From positions 2,542,001 to 2,606,000 of the forward strand of contig NZ_JAGKQQ010000001.1 of NCBI RefSeq assembly GCF_017939745.1: a stretch of 64,000 bases of DNA, written 5' to 3'. How positions within the stretch are numbered: position 1 is the first letter of the stretch; each line of letters starts with the position of its first letter. The position numbers and the translations under genes were made by a program. The notes below the pieces were generated by a model. The model had not been told where the DNA came from. It ran no database searches and saw nothing but the letters and a program-made list of their open reading frames with translations. Positions 59,019 through 64,000 of this stretch are shown in pieces. The DNA comes from Gemmata palustris. Lineage in GTDB: Bacteria; Planctomycetota; Planctomycetia; Gemmatales; Gemmataceae.

Positions 59019-59583
59019 GAGCCGTGCCGGGGGCAAGGGCCACGGATCACGCGGATAAACGGGTAGTGGCCCTACGGTCGGGAGTGGTTGTACAGTCGGA
59101 TGAAGTACCACAAGGCCCCGAGGTGATTCCTGGGGCACGTGGAGAACGTCCGGGTCTCACAGACGAAGCGCGCATCGCGGTCTCAGCGTGAAGCCCGAAG
59201 CGCTCGGTCCGGGTCCGCACGTTCGCGGGTGCGGGGTCGTGGGCCTGATGTTGGGCAAGGAGTAGCGCGGGACCGCGGGGCGGCCCGCACCCAGGGAATT
59301 GCACTTCCGCCTGCCCCCGGTTCCGGCGCCCTCATGCGCGCAACGATATAATATTCAATTTTTAGACGAAAATTATTTCCATTAGGCTCGATAATAATAT
59401 CGGTATTGCACCCTCGACCGAGCGACTCCGGCGTGCGCGGCACGCGCGGGCGGTCGGCGGGCGCCCGCGCGTAGCACGTTCGGACCCGGCCCCACGAATC
59501 TACCAGTCGTGCGCCCGGGTCGGACCGAGCGCCGACGCGGGAACCCGTCTCCTCGGCCCCGTCGGTACCATTGGAGCGCGTTT
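59019..59583. other. Intergenic region with an AT-rich patch
   Basis: This is a 565-bp gap before cheW. Bases 59342-59402 are strikingly AT-rich for this genome and include CGATA/TATCG around an ATAA loop; this may be the promoter region of cheW. No gene is supported elsewhere in the gap. Confidence 0.45.
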
Positions 59584-60069
59584 GTGAGTGCATCCGATAA
59601 GCACCCCCCGGCCGACCTCGCGGCCCACGAGAACCAGTTCCTGACGTTCCTGCTACAGGACGAAGAGTACGGGCTGGAGATCCTGCGCGTGCAGGAAATC
59701 AGGGGGTACTCGAAGATCACCCCGCTGCCCAATTCGCCCCGGGAAGTGAAGGGCGTGATGAACCTGCGCGGGACCGTGGTCCCGATCATCGACCTGCGCG
59801 TCCGATTGGGGTTGCGCGAGGCCGAGTACACCCGGTTCACCGTCATCATCGTGGTCACCGTGGGCGCCAAGATCGTCGGGCTCGTCGTGGACGCGGTGTC
59901 CGACGTGCTCAACGTCGAGGCCAAAGAAATGGTCCCGACCCCGGACCTGGGCGCGGGCGTGGACACCTCGTTCCTCAACGGCATCGCGCGCACCGGCGAG
60001 CGCCTCGTGTCCCTCCTCAACGTGGACCGGCTCGTTGGCAACACCGGAACCCCGGCACTCACCGCGTAA
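59584..60069 (+). CDS. cheW: CheW-like chemotaxis coupling protein
   Basis: This is a 161-residue single CheW domain. CheW links receptors to the histidine kinase CheA. Recognised parts are ENQFLTFLLQDEEYGLEILR, VQEIRGYSKITPLPNSPREV, KGVMNLRGTVVPIIDLRVRL (the conserved N-L-R-G) and VGLVVDAVSDVLNVEAKEM. The start GTG at 59584 has a GGAG site upstream; codons before it do not look like protein. No CheA, receptor or CheY gene is in the window, so it is either an orphan or serves a cluster elsewhere. Confidence 0.9.
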   Translation: MSASDKHPPADLAAHENQFLTFLLQDEEYGLEILRVQEIRGYSKITPLPNSPREVKGVMNLRGTVVPIIDLRVRLGLREAEYTRFTVIIVVTVGAKIVGLVVDAVSDVLNVEAKEMVPTPDLGAGVDTSFLNGIARTGERLVSLLNVDRLVGNTGTPALTA

Positions 60070-60253
60070 CCCGGGCACCACTTCCTCAACTCTCGGGCGC
60101 TCTCACTCCAGGGGCAGGATCACGCGCGAACCGCGGGCGCGACCGCGCAGGGGCGAACTATCGAAATGAGTCGCCCGTGGGGCTCTCGTCGTTGGCTCCC
60201 GCGGCCCCGCGGCACTACACTGAACCCGGTGCCGCCGCGCTGACCACGGCCGG

Positions 60254-61486
60254 ATGTCCGTTGCGTATCAGAGCCCGCCCGCCCGCCCCGGAGTTCCCGT
60301 GAGCGACCCCGTCCCGCCCCCCGCGCCGCGCGCGGCCGCGCCGAGCGCCGACCTGGAAATCAAGGACGCGCACCTCATCTTCTCGGCGGTCTGGGCCGAC
60401 CTCCTGGAGCGCCACCCGGGGGACGTGCGGTTCCCGAACGAGTTCATCTGGCTCGGCGGCGCCCCCGGGGCCGGCAAGGGCACCAACACCCCGTTCATCG
60501 CCCGGGCGCGCGACATCACCGCCCCGCCCATCGTTATCAGCGACCTGCTCACCGCCCCGCAAGCGGTCGCGCTCAAGAACGCGGGCCAGATGGTCGGGGA
60601 CCGGGAGGTCATCGGCCTGCTGCTCGAGGAGCTGCTCGACCCACGGTACCGGGACGGGGTCGTCATCGACGGGTTCCCGCGCACCAAGGTCCAGGTCGAG
60701 TTCCTGAAGCTCTTCTACCACGCGATGCTCGGCGCCGGGGCCCGGGGCGCGCACAAGCCCATGTTCCGCATCGCCCTGCTGTTCGTCACCGAGGAGGTGA
60801 GCGTCGCGCGCCAGTTGAAGCGCGGCCGGGTGATCCGGGAGCACAACGCCCAGGTGCGCGAGTCCGGGATCGGGGAGCTCCTCGAGGAGCGCGTCACCGA
60901 CCTGGACCCGGGCCTGTGCCGGAAGCGGTACAAGGGGTTCAAGGACACCACCTTCGACGCGCTCCAGTCGCTGCGCCAGATCTTCCACTTCCACTTCATC
61001 GACGCGGAGGGCGACCTGCCCGAGGTGCAGCGCAACATCGTTCGGGAGTTCGCGTACCAGAGCTCGCTGGAGCTGAGTCCCGAGGTGTTCGCGCTGATCC
61101 AGAACATCCCGATCGCCACCGAGCTCTCCCGGCACGCGCGGCAGGAACTGGTGCGCCGGTTGGAGCAGTACGAGCGGGACGCCCCGGACGTGTTCCGGGG
61201 CGTGGTGGCGCTGATCGAGTCGAAGCTGCTCCCGATCGTCCAGGCGCACGCCATGTCCGGGCACACACAAATCAACAGCGAAGAGGCGCTGCTCGACGAT
61301 CCGGTGGCGCTGCGGATGATGATCGACGTGTTCTCGGAGCGCGGGTTCCACGTGACCGTGGACCTCCACCGGGTGGAGATCCCCGCGCGCGTCGACCCGC
61401 AGACGTGGGAGATCACGTGCCGGACGAAGAAGGTGTTCCGGATCGAGATCCGGTACCCGCCGTCGGACATCCGCCGCGGGCACTAA
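60254..61486 (+). CDS. Atypical adenylate kinase/nucleoside-monophosphate-kinase-like protein with C-terminal extension
   Basis: This is a 410-residue protein. After a Pro-rich N-terminus comes P-loop GGAPGAGKGT (68-77), SDLL for the NMP-binding segment and VVIDGFPRTKVQVEF (the adenylate-kinase DGFPR signature). VTEEVSVARQLKRGRVIRE resembles the LID-side arginine helix. Normal adenylate kinases end near residue 215 of their own; here about 150 additional residues follow (FAYQSSLELSPEVFALIQNI to the end), including VDLHRVEIPARVDPQTWEIT, an unknown domain. The substrate nucleotide is not certain. Similar extended forms occur in planctomycetes. The canonical adk is presumably elsewhere. Confidence 0.82.
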   Translation: MSVAYQSPPARPGVPVSDPVPPPAPRAAAPSADLEIKDAHLIFSAVWADLLERHPGDVRFPNEFIWLGGAPGAGKGTNTPFIARARDITAPPIVISDLLTAPQAVALKNAGQMVGDREVIGLLLEELLDPRYRDGVVIDGFPRTKVQVEFLKLFYHAMLGAGARGAHKPMFRIALLFVTEEVSVARQLKRGRVIREHNAQVRESGIGELLEERVTDLDPGLCRKRYKGFKDTTFDALQSLRQIFHFHFIDAEGDLPEVQRNIVREFAYQSSLELSPEVFALIQNIPIATELSRHARQELVRRLEQYERDAPDVFRGVVALIESKLLPIVQAHAMSGHTQINSEEALLDDPVALRMMIDVFSERGFHVTVDLHRVEIPARVDPQTWEITCRTKKVFRIEIRYPPSDIRRGH

Positions 61487-61487
61487 C

Positions 61488-61522
61488 GCGCGCCCCTCCG
61501 CGGGCGGCGACAGAGGGCGCGC
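61488..61522 (+). terminator. Hairpin after the adenylate-kinase-like gene
   Basis: An 8-bp stem GCGCGCCC/GGGCGCGC encloses a 19-nt loop right after the stop codon. No U-run follows. Confidence 0.45.
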
Positions 61523-61602
61523 CACGGACCGTCGCGTTCACCGCGACGGGAACGGCTCCTCAAGCGCCCGAGACCATTGCGCAAAGGGAAATAGGAAGTG
61601 CA

Positions 61603-61642
61603 AGACCGCTCAGCCGCGCGAGTTACGCGCGGCGAGAGGTCT
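61603..61642. terminator. Bidirectional terminator hairpin
   Basis: The stem AGACC-CTC-GCCGCGCG pairs with CGCGCGGC-GAG-GGTCT, with single-base bulges and loop AGTTA. It lies between convergent genes. Confidence 0.75.
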
Positions 61643-61657
61643 AAAATCCGTTTCGGC

Positions 61658-63643
61658 TCAGTAAGAGTAGTAATACCCGGACGAATTTGAGCCCGTTGAG
61701 CCATTATAGGAGTACGACGGCGGGGGCGATGCGGGAGGCGAAGTCGGCGGCGATTGCGATGGCGGGGGTGATGCGGGCGGTGATTGCGACGGCGGGGGGG
61801 GCGACGCCGGCGGCGCAGCGCTCGTCGGCGGGGTGGCCGTGCTCGTCGCATACGGCCCGACGCCCTCGCTCAACTGGGTCATGAACAGCCCGTACCCGGT
61901 CGCGGAGGAATTCGTCTTCGCACCCGCGTACTTCACAGTGTAAGTACCGGCCTTCAGATACTGGCTAGACGTAACCGGCGGGCGACCCGCGACCGAGGTC
62001 AGCGTGAACACGACGTTGCCGTCCCCGTCGTAAACCGTCATCGTGACCGAATCGCCCGCTTTCTGCCCCTGTGCGCCGAGCGCGAACTGGTACACGCCGG
62101 CTTCGCTGAGTGAGACCGTATCGGCCGTCGTGGTCTTACCCGCGGCCACGGTTCCGTTCGCGACGTTGTCGAACACGAGCGGCGCGATCTGGTTGAAGTC
62201 GGCCGCGAAGAAGTAGCCGCCGGTCGCCTTCGTCGCGCCCTCGCGGGCGGAAACCTGCACGTAGTAGTCCTTACCCGAAACCGCGTTCAGCACCTGCACG
62301 CTGAACAGCCCGCGGTCGTTCGAGAGCACCTGGAACGCGACCGCGGTGCCATTCGCGTCGAACACCCGCACGCGGGCGTCCACCGGGTTCGCGTCCAGCC
62401 CCCACACCATCACGTTCAGGGTGACCGACGTGCCGGGAGCGTACCGGTCCGTCCGCACGCGGTAGCTGTCCACGTCGTAGGAGTCTTCGAGTACCCCGCG
62501 GTAAACGGCGTCGAACCGGGCGTCGGTGCCCGTGTTCGTCTGAACGCCGAGCGCGGTCGCGAGGATATCGTCCGTGTGGCCGTCGAGAACGCCGGTCAGC
62601 GTCGTCGTGATCGGGCTGAGCAGCCCGGTGACCGAGAGGAAATCCACCGCGAGTTTGTACCCGCCGATGTCGAACACGTCGTTGCGCGCCCCCTCGACCT
62701 TGATCGTGTAGTTCCCGCCGAACAGACCCGGCTTGAAGGTGAGCACGAGGTCGTTGTTCAGCGGGTCGGCGCTCGCGCCGCTCGCGACCACGCGCCCGGC
62801 GGAGTCGTACACGGTCACGCGCGCGGTGAGGAGGCTCAGGCCCTCGGTCTTCAGCCGCACGGTCACGTTGCTGAGCATCGCCGTGATCGCGGGCGCGGTG
62901 AATTTGTAGTAATCGACGTCGGACATCGTCGTGAGGTCGCCGCTCACGAGGAGCTGCGTGACCGAGTTGCGCGGCATCGCACTGGCCCGCGCGACGGTGT
63001 CATTCCCGCCGGCCAGGTCGTAGGCGTCCGCGCGCCGCGCGCCGTAGAGCGCCTGCAGGTGCGCGATGTCGCTCGCGCTCAGGCCCGTCTGGTACTCGTA
63101 CCCCGAGTGGATCGCCGAAGCCTCGTCGTGATCGTGATCGTGGTCCAGGCCGAATGCGTGCCCGGCCTCGTGGAGCGCGACCGAGTACAGGTCGTAGGCG
63201 GAGCCGATCCCGAACGGGGCGCTGGCGTTCAGCACCATGTCCCCGCTCAGGGTGGTGCCGGTCCAACTGAACGGGGACGTGCTCGCCAGCACGTCCGGCG
63301 AGAGCCCGACCGCGGCGACCCGGATGTCGCCGAAGCGCGCGTCGCCCTGCACCGCGCCGACCGCGCCGAGCACCTGCCCGCCGTCGGTCACGAGGCCGAT
63401 GTTGATGTTCGCGTTCACCGCCCACGTCTGGAACGCGCGGAGGATCTCGAGCTTCCACTGCGCGCTCGTGCCGGCGGAGTTGAGAACTTGGCTGAGGCTA
63501 CTGGTCCCGAGCGGCGTTTGCGTGCCGTCGGCAACGAAGCTAAAAGTCAGGTGTTCCGGGTCGGCCCACGGCACACCGAACGTGGTCGGCAGGCTGCGAT
63601 CTTCGAGAGCTTCAAAAGCGGAACCGAGGCGGGCGAACTTCAT
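61658..63643 (-). CDS. Secreted matrixin-like zinc metalloprotease with PPC-type repeats
   Basis: This is a 661-residue protein. The N-terminus FARLGSAFEALEDRSLPTTF has the LEDR-type motif of the planctomycete export/sorting signal rather than a normal signal peptide. Residues about 30-190 are the protease domain: HEAGHAFGLDHDHDHDEAS (H158, E159, H162, H168), the HExxHxxGxxH zinc site of matrixins. Then come several beta-sandwich repeats of the PPC type (YYKFTAPAITAMLSNVTVRL; VYQFALGAQGQKAGDSVTMT), and a Pro/Ser-rich tail (PPASPPPPSQSPP-type repeats) ending in Tyr/Ser-rich SSGYYYSY. The tail may hold the enzyme at the surface. The substrate is unknown. Confidence 0.88.
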   Translation of the reverse strand: MKFARLGSAFEALEDRSLPTTFGVPWADPEHLTFSFVADGTQTPLGTSSLSQVLNSAGTSAQWKLEILRAFQTWAVNANINIGLVTDGGQVLGAVGAVQGDARFGDIRVAAVGLSPDVLASTSPFSWTGTTLSGDMVLNASAPFGIGSAYDLYSVALHEAGHAFGLDHDHDHDEASAIHSGYEYQTGLSASDIAHLQALYGARRADAYDLAGGNDTVARASAMPRNSVTQLLVSGDLTTMSDVDYYKFTAPAITAMLSNVTVRLKTEGLSLLTARVTVYDSAGRVVASGASADPLNNDLVLTFKPGLFGGNYTIKVEGARNDVFDIGGYKLAVDFLSVTGLLSPITTTLTGVLDGHTDDILATALGVQTNTGTDARFDAVYRGVLEDSYDVDSYRVRTDRYAPGTSVTLNVMVWGLDANPVDARVRVFDANGTAVAFQVLSNDRGLFSVQVLNAVSGKDYYVQVSAREGATKATGGYFFAADFNQIAPLVFDNVANGTVAAGKTTTADTVSLSEAGVYQFALGAQGQKAGDSVTMTVYDGDGNVVFTLTSVAGRPPVTSSQYLKAGTYTVKYAGAKTNSSATGYGLFMTQLSEGVGPYATSTATPPTSAAPPASPPPPSQSPPASPPPSQSPPTSPPASPPPSYSYNGSTGSNSSGYYYSY

Positions 63644-63803
63644 CGGGATCTCACTATGGGCGGTTCAGCGGGCGAACAGTTTAATGGGCGATCTTGTGGC
63701 AGGACGAACTCGGCGTACTCGGAGAAAGTTGATAGGCGGGTCCGACCCGCCACGCTTTGTCGTTTTTTTCACGAAGCACCCCGACGGGCGCCTTTTGTGT
63801 GAC

Positions 63804-63831
63804 ACCCACCGCCCTTGCGGGCGGGGTTCAC
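63804..63831. repeat. Short palindromic repeat, copy 2
   Basis: Exact 28-base copy of 46022-46049, with the same CCGCCC/GGGCGG stem. It lies upstream of the metalloprotease gene, just after the end of the next minus-strand gene. Confidence 0.75.
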
Positions 63832-63839
63832 TGGCCGGG

Positions 63840-64000
63840 CTACTTTTTCTCGGACCGGGGCGCGTTGAGAGCCTTTGCGTCCCGCACCGCGTTCTTGAAA
63901 TCCGGGTCGTTCCGGAGCGCGTCGAGGTCCGCATCGGTGTCCACGATGTCGAGTGCGAATCCGGTCTTGAGGCCGTCCCAGATCAAGTTCAGTGCGGCGC
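63840..64000 (-). CDS. C-terminal end of a TPR-type protein, rest outside window
   Basis: On the minus strand an open frame enters from the right edge and stops at TAG (63840-63842). The visible 52 residues include WDGLKTGFALDIVDTDADLD and ALRNDPDFKNAVRDAKALNA, with tail PRSEKK. The D-L-D-A-L-R-N-D-P-D-F motif is typical of the end of planctomycete tetratricopeptide proteins, including many serine/threonine kinases with TPR tails. Nothing more can be said of the gene from this window. Confidence 0.65.
   Translation of the reverse strand, partial: AALNLIWDGLKTGFALDIVDTDADLDALRNDPDFKNAVRDAKALNAPRSEKK

Overview
The window is GC-rich (about 65%) chromosomal DNA from a planctomycete of the Gemmata/Gemmataceae type. 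The signs are: two PSD1 cytochrome/DUF1501 gene pairs, a PVC-type heme dehydrogenase, an ECF sigma factor with a membrane-anchored C-terminal extension, a secreted metalloprotease with an N-terminal LEDR-type sorting motif, hopanoid-type squalene synthase HpnC, and outer-membrane assembly lipoproteins of the BamD and LptE types. It is mostly ordinary core and accessory chromosome. I see no transposase, phage block or CRISPR array.

Layout. 1-5 kb: two membrane proteins (the first cut by the window edge), ScpB, a lone sulfate-binding lipoprotein and a small conserved protein. 5.05-5.43 kb: a tRNA-Leu(UAA) gene split in its anticodon loop by a group I intron, with its own promoter and terminator. 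5.5-11.8 kb: small membrane proteins, the heme dehydrogenase, a NYN/OST-HTH RNase-like protein with a histone-like tail, and an SDR. 12-21 kb: a minus-strand four-gene run, PSD1-DUF1501-PSD1-DUF1501. 21.6-32 kb: RecN, a double-RCK ion channel, a BFD-like ferredoxin, an ECF sigma factor, a P1-nuclease-like protein, a putative outer-membrane barrel, an SDR and NagA. 32-40 kb: a DUF4139 protein, a glycosyltransferase, an ABM monooxygenase and the hydrolase/PhoPQ-related/HpnC operon. 40.5-43.4 kb: an operon with an E2-like (UBC-fold) protein, an E1/ThiF-like adenylyltransferase, a 60-residue protein and an unknown 400-residue protein. 43.4-53.3 kb: an M50 protease, a class V aminotransferase with CoaD, two beta-propeller-like secreted proteins, an alcohol dehydrogenase, a DUF433 fusion protein and a divergent EF-Tu. 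53.8-57 kb: LptE-like, BamD-like and RecO. 57-64 kb: a glutamate-1-semialdehyde aminomutase-like enzyme, CheW, an atypical adenylate kinase, a matrixin-like metalloprotease and the tail of another gene.

Three things stand out. First, the tRNA-Leu(UAA) group I intron resembles the IC3 introns of cyanobacterial and proteobacterial tRNAs. Second, the E1-E2 operon looks like a bacterial ubiquitin-related conjugation system with no obvious ubiquitin-like modifier. Third, GC-rich inverted-repeat elements of one family lie between genes and also in frame inside three unrelated proteins (the GT87-like protein, the E1-like protein and RecO), where they add low-complexity peptide. All functional calls rest on reading motifs by eye; no database search was run.
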